From CAILHX01 sp046155285 (GTDB lineage Bacteria; Pseudomonadota; Gammaproteobacteria; Burkholderiales; Methylophilaceae), in contig JBJXEA010000026.1 of the NCBI GenBank assembly GCA_046155285.1, positions 264,063 through 328,062 on the forward strand: 64,000 bases of DNA, written 5' to 3'. The notes beneath the pieces are model-generated. The model saw only the letters and a program-made list of their open reading frames with translations, did not search any database and had not been told where the DNA came from. The first letter of the stretch is position 1. Each line of letters starts with the position of its first letter. The translations under genes were made by a program, and so were the position numbers. Below, piece after piece: positions 33,379 to 41,228 of the stretch.

Positions 33379-34073
33379 GCGCATTTTTGGCCAGCGTGCG
33401 GTGCGTGGAAGAGGCGAAAATTGCGCTGGATTACGCCGACATCATAGACCTGAAAGAGCCACACAATGGTGCTTTGGGCGCTTTACCATTGGCGGTCATA
33501 GAAGACATCGTGCGCTTTGTAGATGGTCGCAAACTGGTGAGCGCCACCGTGGGCGATTTGCCCATGCAGCAGGAGGTGATAGTACGCGCAACTGAAGCTA
33601 CGGCGGCTACTGGTGTAGACGTAATCAAGGTGGGATTATTTAAGTTTGATGCGGCGTGTATAGCTGCGCTCGCGCCACTCACTAAGCGCGGTATTCAGTT
33701 GGTGGCGGTGTTGTTCGTAGATATTTCATTGCATTTTGAGAGCATTCCGCTATTAGCTAAAGCTGGATTTTATGGCGTGATGTTGGATACCGCGTATAAG
33801 CAGGGAGGCGGCTTGTGTGACAGCGTCTCGCTTAAGCAACTTGAAGTTTTTTTAACCCAAGCGCGTGAACATGGCTTGATGGCCGGGCTAGCCGGATCGT
33901 TGTGTGTCGAAAACATTGAGCCGCTGTCTGCGTTAAGTCCGGATTATTTAGGCTTTCGCGGCGCATTGTGTGAGCAAAATCAACGGAAAAATTACCTCGA
34001 ATCGAGCAAACTTGAGCAGATGCAAAAACTGTTGCAAAAATACCACACTACAGTACCGCTTTTAACGGCCTGA
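33375..34073 (+). CDS. mfnB: (5-formylfuran-3-yl)methyl phosphate synthase MfnB
   Basis: A 232-residue TIM-barrel enzyme that makes the furan ring of methanofuran from two glyceraldehyde-3-phosphate molecules. The N-terminal ASVRCVEEAKIALDYADIIDLKEPHNGALGAL carries Lys27, matching the Schiff-base lysine of the archaeal enzyme. DTAYKQGGGL supplies a second conserved lysine (Lys142). In bacteria it indicates methanofuran for the formyltransferase/hydrolase step of formaldehyde oxidation. Last gene of the purA-linked cluster. Confidence 0.9.
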   Translation: MSAFLASVRCVEEAKIALDYADIIDLKEPHNGALGALPLAVIEDIVRFVDGRKLVSATVGDLPMQQEVIVRATEATAATGVDVIKVGLFKFDAACIAALAPLTKRGIQLVAVLFVDISLHFESIPLLAKAGFYGVMLDTAYKQGGGLCDSVSLKQLEVFLTQAREHGLMAGLAGSLCVENIEPLSALSPDYLGFRGALCEQNQRKNYLESSKLEQMQKLLQKYHTTVPLLTA

Positions 34074-34087
34074 TAAGGGTGATGCGG

Positions 34088-34116
34088 TTGCAATACAACA
34101 TTGCATTAGGTATAGT
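34088..34116 (+). promoter_or_regulatory. Sigma-70 promoter of the ompA-like gene
   Basis: TTGCAA (34088-34093), 17-base spacer, TATAGT (34111-34116), 34 bases before ATG 34150. AAGGAT at the ribosome-binding site. Confidence 0.65.
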
Positions 34117-34149
34117 TCCTGAGAATCTTCCCAACAAGGATATAAGCAC

Positions 34150-35319
34150 ATGAAAACCAAACTGATTTCCCTCGCTGTTGCAGCCTCTATGAGCTTGATG
34201 ATAAGCGCCACCAGTCACGCTGAAGACGAAGCCTATCAGGGCTCTTGGTATGCGATGCCTACTGTGGGTTATGCTAATACTGATAGCACTTTGCAAGCGG
34301 ATGATGATGTTTCTTACGGCGTGCGTTTGGGTAAAGAACTAAGTCAACATTGGGACGTTCAGCTTGGTTTGACTAGCACCAATCCTGATGCTAAAAGTAC
34401 CATACAAGGCATTGCAACCACTGGCGATTATCGCCAAACCGTATTAGGTGTTGATGCGCTGTATATGTTCAGCCGCGATGCATTGCGCCCATTTGTGTTG
34501 GCAGGTGTGGGTGTGGCGCAGAACAATCTGAATTATAACTTTGGTGGTGTGGGAGTTAATGGCTCCAATACTAGCTGGATGGCTAATGTTGGTGCTGGGG
34601 TGCAGTACTTCATCAATGATTCTATTGGCTTGCAAGCTGATATTCGCCATGTATGGAGCGAGGCAGAAGCAAGTGCTACATCTGGCGGCCAAACCTTCAG
34701 AGCTAATGAAACGGTGGGTAATACTCTCCTCAATTTTGGTTTGATTTTCAAATTTGGCGCACCTGTCAAGACCGCAATGGCAGAACCTATGATGGCTAAA
34801 CCTGCCATGATGGATGAGCCAGCGATGGAAGCTGTACCTGAAGAAGGTCCAGACGTAATGGAAGATCTACCACCAATGATGGATGATTCCTTGGAGCCAC
34901 AAGCTGAAGCCATGGGCCCAGATCAACCTGCTTTCGCGCCTATTACTTTAGCGGCTGAGGTGTTGTTTGGCTTTGATAAGGATAGTTTGAAAGAGGAAGG
35001 TAAGCGCATTCTTAATGTTGAAGTTGTGGAAAAAATGCGTACCTATCCAGAAGTTGAGTTGGTGTTGATTTCCGGTCATACAGACCGTATTGGTGACGAC
35101 AACTACAACCAAAAACTGTCTGAGCGTCGTGCCAAACAAGTCAAGAAATACATCGCTAGCCAAGGTATCGCCGAAAGCCGTTTGCATGCAGTGGGCAAGG
35201 GCGAGAAAGAGCCTGTTGCTGATTGCACCGGTATACGTGGCAAGAAGCTGATTGAATGTCTGCAACCTAACCGCCGCGTGGTGGTTGAGATTGAAGTGCA
35301 GCGTCAAATGGCTCACTAA
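34150..35319 (+). CDS. OmpA-family outer-membrane protein
   Basis: A 389-residue protein with a signal peptide (cleavage after ATSHA). An eight-strand-type beta barrel follows (about residues 25-205: YQGSWYAMPTVGYAN ... LLNFGLIFKFGAP). Next is a Met/Pro/acidic linker (MAEPMMAKPAMMDEPAMEAVPEEGPDVMEDLPPMMDDS), then a C-terminal peptidoglycan-binding OmpA domain (EVLFGFDKDSLKEEGKRIL, SGHTDRIGDDNYNQKLSERRAKQVKKYI, NRRVVVEI). It ties the outer membrane to the wall. It has its own promoter and terminator. Confidence 0.93.
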   Translation: MKTKLISLAVAASMSLMISATSHAEDEAYQGSWYAMPTVGYANTDSTLQADDDVSYGVRLGKELSQHWDVQLGLTSTNPDAKSTIQGIATTGDYRQTVLGVDALYMFSRDALRPFVLAGVGVAQNNLNYNFGGVGVNGSNTSWMANVGAGVQYFINDSIGLQADIRHVWSEAEASATSGGQTFRANETVGNTLLNFGLIFKFGAPVKTAMAEPMMAKPAMMDEPAMEAVPEEGPDVMEDLPPMMDDSLEPQAEAMGPDQPAFAPITLAAEVLFGFDKDSLKEEGKRILNVEVVEKMRTYPEVELVLISGHTDRIGDDNYNQKLSERRAKQVKKYIASQGIAESRLHAVGKGEKEPVADCTGIRGKKLIECLQPNRRVVVEIEVQRQMAH

Positions 35320-35335
35320 GCAGCAAAATTTGTGA

Positions 35336-35366
35336 TAAAAAGCCCCGCTGGTCGGGGCTTTTTTTT
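35336..35366 (+). terminator. Rho-independent terminator after the ompA-like gene
   Basis: AGCCCCG (35341-35347), loop CTGGT, CGGGGCT (35353-35359), followed by eight T. Preceded by an A-run, so it could also work from the other side. Confidence 0.93.
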
Positions 35367-35390
35367 GGGTCATTAATAGTCAGAGTCAAT

Positions 35391-36719
35391 ATGTCAGAGC
35401 CAATCAATATAGATTTACTCATTTTTCCGCGTTGGGTAGTGCCGGTGCGCCCTCGTGGTGCAGTGCTTGAGAAGCACGCGGTGGCAGTGCAGAATGGAAG
35501 CATTGTGGATGTGCTGCCAACCAGCGAGGCGGTGAGCAAATACGGGGCTGAGCGCACTGTTAATCTGCCTGAGCATGTCCTGATGCCGGGCTTAATCAAT
35601 CTGCATACTCATGCCGCCATGAGCCTAATGCGCGGCTTGGCGGACGACTTGCCGTTGATGCGCTGGTTGCAAGAGTACATTTGGCCTGCCGAAGCAGCGC
35701 ATGTGTTGGCAGACTTTGTGCGCGATGGTTCATTGCTTGCCTGCGCCGAGATGCTACGCGGCGGCGTGACTTGTTTCTCGGACATGTATTTCTATCCCGC
35801 AGCCACAGCGGAGGCTGTCATACAGTCTGGTATCCGTGCGCATTTGGGCTTGGTGGTGCTGGATTTCCCCACCAACTACGCAGCAGACGTAGATGATTAT
35901 CTGAATAAGGGATTGGCCTTCCGTGACACTTTGAGCGGCCAGACGCGTATCACTACTTGTTTGGCACCGCACGCGCCTTACACGGTGAGCAATCGCAGCT
36001 TTGAAAAAGTGAGGATGTACGCCGAGCAGCTCAATCTCAATATCCACACACACTTGCACGAAACCCGCGATGAAATCGCACAGAGTGAAACAGAGTATGG
36101 CTTAAGGCCGTTACAGCGTTTAGCTAATCTGGGATTATTAGGCCCTAATTTCATCGCCGCGCATGGCGTGCATCTGAATCAAGCCGAGATGGAATTATTG
36201 GCTGAACGTGGCTGTCATATAGCGCATTGCCCAGCCTCTAATCTAAAGCTGGCGAGTGGCATTGCGCCTACTGCTCAGTTGTTGGCACAAGGCATCAATG
36301 TAGGATTAGGCACAGATGGTGCCGCCAGCAATAATACCTTGGATATGTTTGCTGAGATGCGCTTGGCGGCTTTACTCGCCAAGGGCGCGAGTGGCGATGC
36401 GGAAACCTTGCCAGCTTGGGTTACGCTAGAAATGGCCACCATCAACGGCGCTAAGGCGTTGGGTTTAGAGAGTGAAATAGGCTCGCTGGAAATCGGCAAA
36501 CGTGCGGACATGGTCGCCGTCAACTTGAGCAGCATAGAAACCGCGCCGTGCTACGACCCCATCTCGCACTTGGTGTATGCCGCCAACCGCAGCCAAGTGA
36601 GCCATGTGTGGGTGGATGGCGTGGCAGTGCTGGACGAGCGCCAACTCACGCAAATTGATCAACGTGACATTTTAGAAAAAGCAAAACTATGGCAGAGCAA
36701 ATTGCAGCAACGAACCTAA
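35391..36719 (+). CDS. TRZ/ATZ-family amidohydrolase, probable MTA/SAH deaminase
   Basis: A 442-residue metal-dependent deaminase, similar to MtaD (5-methylthioadenosine/S-adenosylhomocysteine deaminase). Zinc ligands are visible in INLHTHAAMS (HxH), the His of NIHTHLHETRDE and the Asp of GLGTDGAASNN; the His of AAHGVHL is the fourth site. It ends inside ubiG (31-base overlap). The pairing with ubiG and gph is common in Betaproteobacteria and may recycle SAH made by methyltransferases. Related enzymes act on guanine or other purines, so the substrate is inferred. Confidence 0.85.
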   Translation: MSEPINIDLLIFPRWVVPVRPRGAVLEKHAVAVQNGSIVDVLPTSEAVSKYGAERTVNLPEHVLMPGLINLHTHAAMSLMRGLADDLPLMRWLQEYIWPAEAAHVLADFVRDGSLLACAEMLRGGVTCFSDMYFYPAATAEAVIQSGIRAHLGLVVLDFPTNYAADVDDYLNKGLAFRDTLSGQTRITTCLAPHAPYTVSNRSFEKVRMYAEQLNLNIHTHLHETRDEIAQSETEYGLRPLQRLANLGLLGPNFIAAHGVHLNQAEMELLAERGCHIAHCPASNLKLASGIAPTAQLLAQGINVGLGTDGAASNNTLDMFAEMRLAALLAKGASGDAETLPAWVTLEMATINGAKALGLESEIGSLEIGKRADMVAVNLSSIETAPCYDPISHLVYAANRSQVSHVWVDGVAVLDERQLTQIDQRDILEKAKLWQSKLQQRT

Positions 36720-37426
36720 CAGCGAACCCAGCGACGAATGTAGACGCACAGGAACTCAGTAAATTCGCCACGCTCGCCCACAAATGGTGGGATAAAAATA
36801 GCGAATTCAAACCTTTACACGATATCAATCCGCTACGCTTAGATTACATAGACCACCTAGTCGACCTGCACGGAAAAGCCGTGCTGGATGTGGGTTGCGG
36901 TGGCGGCATTCTGTCGGAATCCATGGCGAAAAAGGGCGCTCAAGTCACCGGCATAGACTTGGGCGAAAAAGCGCTTGGGGTCGCCAAGCTGCATCAGCTT
37001 GAAAGTGGCGCAAATGTTGAATACCGCTGCATCGCGGTAGAGGCCTTAGCCGCTGAACAACCTGCCAGCTTTGACGTGATCACCTGCATGGAAATGTTGG
37101 AACACGTGCCAGACCCCGCCTCTGTGGTGCGTGCTTGTAGCGCTCTAGTCAAACCCGGTGGACAGGTGTTTTTTTCCACCCTCAACCGCAACCCCAAATC
37201 GTATCTATTCGCCGTCATCGGCGCGGAATACATCCTCAACATGCTACCGCGCGGTACACATGACTACGCCAAATTCATCAAACCGTCTGAGTTGGCAAGC
37301 TGGTGTCGCGCCGCAGGCTTAGCGGTAAACGAATTCACTGGTATGAGCTATAACCCGCTCACCAAGCACTATTGGCTGGGGCGCGACGTATCGGTGAATT
37401 ACATCGCGCACACGGTTAAATCGTGA
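36689..37426 (+). CDS. ubiG: Ubiquinone biosynthesis O-methyltransferase UbiG
   Basis: A 245-residue AdoMet methyltransferase that makes both O-methylations of ubiquinone. Family opening ELSKFATLAHKWWDKNSEFKPLHDINPLRLDYI, motif I VLDVGCGGGILSE, then VTGIDLGEKAL, MLEHVPDP and FFSTLNRNPKSYLFAVIGAEYIL. Starts within the preceding deaminase gene and overlaps gph by GTGA. Confidence 0.96.
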   Translation: MAEQIAATNLTANPATNVDAQELSKFATLAHKWWDKNSEFKPLHDINPLRLDYIDHLVDLHGKAVLDVGCGGGILSESMAKKGAQVTGIDLGEKALGVAKLHQLESGANVEYRCIAVEALAAEQPASFDVITCMEMLEHVPDPASVVRACSALVKPGGQVFFSTLNRNPKSYLFAVIGAEYILNMLPRGTHDYAKFIKPSELASWCRAAGLAVNEFTGMSYNPLTKHYWLGRDVSVNYIAHTVKS

Positions 37427-38073
37427 AATTCCAAGCGGTTTTTTTTGATTTAGACGGCACTCTCGCCGACACCGCCGTGCAGCTTGGCCTAGCGCTCAAC
37501 TTGCAACGCGAACGCCATGGTCTAGAGCCACTCGCCGCCGAGATTATTCGCCCCTATGCCTCGCACGGCACACGCGGCTTGCTGGAGTTAGGCTTTGGTT
37601 TCAGCCTTGAACACCCTGATTTTGAAGCCTATCGCCTTGAATACCTCGCCATCTACGATGATGTTTTTCTACAAAATCCACAATTATTTGACGGCATGGC
37701 AGAAGTCTTAACCGCCATAGAAACCCATGGCTTAAAGTGGGGCGTCGTCACCAACAAACCGCGCCGATTTACCATGCCACTGATGCAAGCGCTGGGCTTG
37801 CATCAACGCGCGGCAGCGATTGTGAGCGCCGATGACTGCGAACGCCCCAAACCCTATCCTGACACCTTATTACTGGCGTGTGAGTTGGTGGGTGTTGCGG
37901 CGCCGGCTTGTGTTTACGTAGGCGATGCCGAGCGAGATATAGAAGCTGGACTGGCGGCAGCCATGCAGACCATTATTGCCATGTACGGCTATTTGGATAT
38001 GCGGGATACGCCGGAAACGTGGGGTGCGAATGCCACGATAGCCACACCTTTAGGTTTTTTGGGGTTGTTGTAG
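37423..38073 (+). CDS. gph: Phosphoglycolate phosphatase-like HAD hydrolase
   Basis: A 216-residue HAD-superfamily phosphatase. Motif I is FFDLDGTLADT (nucleophile first Asp), motif II VVTNKPR, the motif III lysine lies in CERPKPYPDT, and motif IV is VYVGDAERDIEAG. Start is GTG, overlapping ubiG by four bases. Removal of 2-phosphoglycolate is the usual assignment for a gph next to ubiG; substrate not proven by sequence. Confidence 0.9.
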   Translation: MKFQAVFFDLDGTLADTAVQLGLALNLQRERHGLEPLAAEIIRPYASHGTRGLLELGFGFSLEHPDFEAYRLEYLAIYDDVFLQNPQLFDGMAEVLTAIETHGLKWGVVTNKPRRFTMPLMQALGLHQRAAAIVSADDCERPKPYPDTLLLACELVGVAAPACVYVGDAERDIEAGLAAAMQTIIAMYGYLDMRDTPETWGANATIATPLGFLGLL

Positions 38074-38140
38074 TGCCGGTGGCTGGGCTGTAGAAAGTGT
38101 GTGGGCAACGAGTTGCTTGCCCTGCTTGGCTATTCAAGAG

Positions 38141-38230
38141 TAGCCTGCATGAAACGCAGCGTAATATGGGGAAGGTGATAGCACGGCGGAATTGCTGCAT
38201 CCCGTATTCCGCTTCGCTGCATACAGGCTA
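38141..38230. repeat. Imperfect palindromic repeat before the ridA-like gene
   Basis: TAGCCTG (38141-38147) with CAGGCTA (38224-38230). The interior arms (ATGAAACGCAGCGTAATATGGG versus CCCGTATTCCGCTTCGCTGCAT) are imperfect complements. It resembles the widespread 'TAGCCCGGATT...AATCCGGGCTA' repeat of proteobacteria (recalled). The rest of 38074-38260 shows no gene. Confidence 0.65.
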
Positions 38231-38260
38231 CGCTGGCTTTAATTAGTAGCGAGGTTGTCT

Positions 38261-38629
38261 GTGCTACGAGAAAATATCGTGTCTGACCCCATTTTTATCC
38301 GTTCCCAAGCCATGGTGGTGGGCGATTTGCTGTTCACCTCTGGTCAAATCCCGTTACGCGCAGATGGCAGCCTGGTTGAGGGCGACATTACCGCACAGAC
38401 AAATCAAGTCTTAGTCAATCTGCGTGCGGTCATCGAAGCAGCAGGTGCCAACCTCTCCAAAGTGGTCAAAACCACGGTGTTTCTGAAGAATCTGGATGAT
38501 TTTGCAGTGATGAACGGACTGTATGCCGAGGCTTTCGGCAGCCATACACCAGCGCGTTCTACGGTGCAGGTCGCCAAATTACCGCGTGATGTGTTGGTGG
38601 AAATAGAAGCCATCGTTTTCTTGGCATAA
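38261..38629 (+). CDS. RidA-family protein with non-homologous N-terminus
   Basis: A member of the RidA (YjgF/UK114) family, which hydrolyses reactive enamine and imine intermediates. Family sequence begins at SQAMVVGDLLFTSGQIPLRADG. The active-site Arg (TPARSTVQV) and Glu (VEIEAIVF) are present. The conserved IGPYSQA is replaced by PIFIRSQA, so the catalytic Tyr (Tyr17 of E. coli RidA) is absent and the first ~15 residues are unrelated to the family. I chose GTG 38261 with GAGG six bases upstream; GTG 38279 is possible. A palindromic repeat lies directly upstream, suggesting that an insertion replaced the original start. The frame is otherwise intact. Confidence 0.75.
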   Translation: MLRENIVSDPIFIRSQAMVVGDLLFTSGQIPLRADGSLVEGDITAQTNQVLVNLRAVIEAAGANLSKVVKTTVFLKNLDDFAVMNGLYAEAFGSHTPARSTVQVAKLPRDVLVEIEAIVFLA

Positions 38630-38715
38630 AAAAAACAGGCACAAAAAAGCCCACAATTGATTCTCGTAGACTTTTTCTAAGGCCCTAGTCGCCAATAGCT
38701 GACGCCGAATCAGGG

Positions 38716-39324
38716 TCAGCTTGGCCAGTTTTCGAGAACGAGGCCAACAACAGCCATTAAGTCTTCCTTCGTCGCACCGCTCGTAGCCTGCACTGACATC
38801 CCTTGATGAATAGTAGCGACATATTTTGCAAACTGTTGAGGGCTTGTATTGGTAGGGAAGTCATCTTGCGATTGAGCCAATTCCAAGCGTTGCCTGAGTG
38901 CGTTTTCATAACCTTTTCGGTAGGTGATTAACTCCTGATGGATCAACTCTGCTCCCTGTCCACAAGACAAGGCTCCTTGCACAATCATGCAACCTCTTGG
39001 GTGGACTGGATTGGTAAGGAATTCCGCTGACTTGGTTAAGAACATTTCTACCACTTGTTTTGCCGTTGGCTGTTGCATTGCTTCTCCGACGTAGGCTACC
39101 GGACCAGACATGTATCTCCCCAGAGCCTTACGAAATAGCTCTTCCTTATTGCCGAAGGCAGCATAAATACTAGGGCGGTTAACTCCCAACGCTTCTGTAA
39201 GCTCGGCCATAGAAGCGCCTTCATAGCCCCGAGTCCAAAATACCTTGAGCGCTTTCTCTAAAGCCTCCTGAGTATCAAAATTGGTTGGCCTGCCGCGAGG
39301 TCTTTTCAATTCTGTAGTGTTCAT
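38716..39324 (-). CDS. TetR-family repressor of the SDR/hydrolase pair
   Basis: A 202-residue TetR regulator. The N-terminus is basic (LKRPRGRPTNFDTQEAL); the helix-turn-helix is VFWTRGYEGASMAELTEALGVNRPSIYAAFGNKEELF. The C-terminal ligand domain contains GCMIVQGALSCGQG, a stretch common in NemR/AcrR-like regulators that may sense electrophiles through cysteine (inference). I use ATG 39324; an in-frame TTG at 39333 is possible. Divergent from the SDR gene with two matching palindromes between them. Confidence 0.87.
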   Translation of the reverse strand: MNTTELKRPRGRPTNFDTQEALEKALKVFWTRGYEGASMAELTEALGVNRPSIYAAFGNKEELFRKALGRYMSGPVAYVGEAMQQPTAKQVVEMFLTKSAEFLTNPVHPRGCMIVQGALSCGQGAELIHQELITYRKGYENALRQRLELAQSQDDFPTNTSPQQFAKYVATIHQGMSVQATSGATKEDLMAVVGLVLENWPS

Positions 39325-39357
39325 GACTTTCAATAGTTAAGTTCTAAAATAATATTA

Positions 39358-39369
39358 TACCGTAAGGTA
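39358..39369. promoter_or_regulatory. TetR operator, site 1
   Basis: TACCGTAAGGTA: TACC/GGTA arms around GTAA. It lies on the TetR-gene side of the intergenic region and shares ACCGTANGGTA with site 2, consistent with autoregulation. Confidence 0.6.
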
Positions 39370-39378
39370 AAAAAACAA

Positions 39379-39407
39379 TTGACAAGCATTTATCGTCAGC
39401 ATACTAT
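39379..39407 (+). promoter_or_regulatory. Promoter of the SDR/hydrolase pair
   Basis: TTGACA (39379-39384), 17-base spacer, TACTAT (39402-39407). It sits between the two operator copies. Confidence 0.6.
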
Positions 39408-39408
39408 T

Positions 39409-39428
39409 TATTTACCGTATGGTAAATA
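39409..39428. promoter_or_regulatory. TetR operator, site 2
   Basis: TATTTACCGTATGGTAAATA has perfect 8-base inverted arms around GTAT, immediately after the -10 box of the SDR promoter. It matches site 1 in its core. Confidence 0.7.
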
Positions 39429-39460
39429 TTTATAACATTCTCAACACGAGGAATTAAATC

Positions 39461-40204
39461 ATGGCGACAAATGAAGGAAAAGTAGCATTTATTACTGGTG
39501 CAAATCGTGGTATCGGTTTTGAAACAGCAAAGCATCTAGGCAAGCTAGGTATCAATGTGGTGCTGGGTTCGCGTGATCTTGCCAAGGGTCAGGAAGCAGT
39601 TAAGCAATTAGAACAGCTTGGTGTGAAGGCAGAGACCATCGCTTACGATGCAAATAATGTTAACTCTGCAGGTGCAGCTTATACATATCTGAATGAAAAA
39701 TTCGGCAAACTCGACATCCTTATAAATAATGCAGGGATGTGCGATGAACAGCTCTTCGGTAAAGAAACCAGCAGTAACGTCAATGCCGATGTATTACAGC
39801 AGACATTTCAAACCAATTTCTTTGATGTGGTGGGATTGACGCAGAAGTTACTGCCACTAATCAAGAAAGCGCAGGCTGGTCGTATCGTTAACGTGTCCAG
39901 CATACTGGCATCCCTGACATTGCATAGCATGCCTAGCTCGCCAATAGATCCAGCAAAAGCACTTGCCTATAACGCTTCCAAAACCGCAATTAACGTGTTC
40001 ACCATCCACTTGGCGCATGAGCTGCGTGATACCAAGATCAAAGTGAACTCTGCTCATCCTGGATGGGTAAAGACTGAGCTGGGCGGGCCAAGCGCACCTA
40101 TGGAAGTTGTTGACAGCTACAAAACCAGTGTTCGTTTAGCGACCTTAGATGACAACGGGCCGAGCGGTGGTTTCTTTCATGAAGGGGATACGCTGCCTTG
40201 GTAA
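39461..40204 (+). CDS. Short-chain dehydrogenase/reductase
   Basis: A 247-residue classical SDR. The NAD(P) site is TGANRGIGFETAKHLG, the NNAG motif is ILINNAGMCD, and the catalytic Ser and YxxxK are in VNVSSILAS and AYNASKTAI. It resembles carbonyl-reductase-like SDRs; substrate unknown. AGGA precedes the ATG. It is under control of the divergent TetR through the two palindromes and probably co-transcribed with the following hydrolase. Confidence 0.9.
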   Translation: MATNEGKVAFITGANRGIGFETAKHLGKLGINVVLGSRDLAKGQEAVKQLEQLGVKAETIAYDANNVNSAGAAYTYLNEKFGKLDILINNAGMCDEQLFGKETSSNVNADVLQQTFQTNFFDVVGLTQKLLPLIKKAQAGRIVNVSSILASLTLHSMPSSPIDPAKALAYNASKTAINVFTIHLAHELRDTKIKVNSAHPGWVKTELGGPSAPMEVVDSYKTSVRLATLDDNGPSGGFFHEGDTLPW

Positions 40205-40265
40205 ATGGGGGCAACTCGATCTTCAAGCAGTGCAGCACTCACTAGATACTAAAAGGGAAAACAAA

Positions 40266-41117
40266 ATGCAAGACTTATCCAAAATCGGCGAAATTTCTGA
40301 ACTTCAAATTGACGCTAATCGGTCAATTCGCTATCTGAAAACAGGGAATGGCGACCCACTTATTTTGTTGCATACGATACGCACACAGTTGGACTATTTT
40401 GAAGAGGTGATTCCACAACTGGCAAAGCATTTCACTGTTTACGCAATAGATTTACCGGGGCATGGTTACTCCTCTATTGATACCAAAGCCAATTATGATG
40501 AGCCATATTTCCGCAGCGCTGTCATAGCGTTTATTGAAAAGCTTGATCTGAACAAAGTCACCTTGGTCGGTGAGTCAATAGGTGCCGTGTTGGCACTGAC
40601 CGTTGCCAGTCAATTGCCGGATCGTGTCATAAAGGTCATCTCGTCCAATGCTTATGATTACGACCTGCGTTATGGCGATGGTGTGCGACGCGGTAATTTG
40701 CTTGCAAACTTCGTTATTGGCCAGTTTGCCATTCCGTATGTAGGTGCAGTGGTTGCGGCAATGGAAAACATACTTTTCCTGGGCATTATCTTGAAGGGCG
40801 GATTAAGAAACAAACGCTGGATGCCTGGGAAACTGCTGAAAGAGTTTGATCGGGTTGGACGTCGCAAGGGCTATCGGCATGTGGAACGCAGCACTTTCGC
40901 AGGATGGCAGTCATGGAGCAAGGCTCGTTCTATGTACGCTGCAGTAAAAGTGCCAGTCATTCTCATATACGGCGAATATGATTGGTCAACGATAGTTGAA
41001 CGCAAGCGTACTGCGAAAGAACTGGGTGGAGTAGCTATTAATACCATAGCCAATACCGGGCATTTTGCTTTTGTTGATAATCCCCATAAACTGGTCGAAC
41101 TTGCTATTGGCACGTAA
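40266..41117 (+). CDS. Alpha/beta-hydrolase
   Basis: A 283-residue alpha/beta-hydrolase fold protein. The oxyanion segment is near LLHTIRTQLDYF, the nucleophile elbow is GESIGA, the acid is likely in YGEYDWST, and the catalytic His is in NTGHFAFVD. The usual HG motif after the third strand is HT here, which is slightly unusual. I use ATG 40266, with AGGGAA upstream, instead of the upstream ATG inside the SDR gene. Substrate unknown. Confidence 0.87.
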   Translation: MQDLSKIGEISELQIDANRSIRYLKTGNGDPLILLHTIRTQLDYFEEVIPQLAKHFTVYAIDLPGHGYSSIDTKANYDEPYFRSAVIAFIEKLDLNKVTLVGESIGAVLALTVASQLPDRVIKVISSNAYDYDLRYGDGVRRGNLLANFVIGQFAIPYVGAVVAAMENILFLGIILKGGLRNKRWMPGKLLKEFDRVGRRKGYRHVERSTFAGWQSWSKARSMYAAVKVPVILIYGEYDWSTIVERKRTAKELGGVAINTIANTGHFAFVDNPHKLVELAIGT

Positions 41118-41172
41118 TTAACTGAAGAGAATAACGATTGTGGCAAAATATGTTACAACTTGAATCTTAAGA

Positions 41173-41205
41173 AAACAAAACCCACCTGTTCGGTGGGTTT
41201 TGTTT
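41173..41205. terminator. Bidirectional terminator between convergent genes
   Basis: AAACAAAACCCACC (41173-41186), loop TGTTC, GGTGGGTTTTGTTT (41192-41205). A-run and T-run on the two sides allow it to serve the hydrolase and the binding-protein gene that ends at 41229. Confidence 0.9.
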
Positions 41206-41228
41206 GAATGTTCTGCCTATAAGATTTT

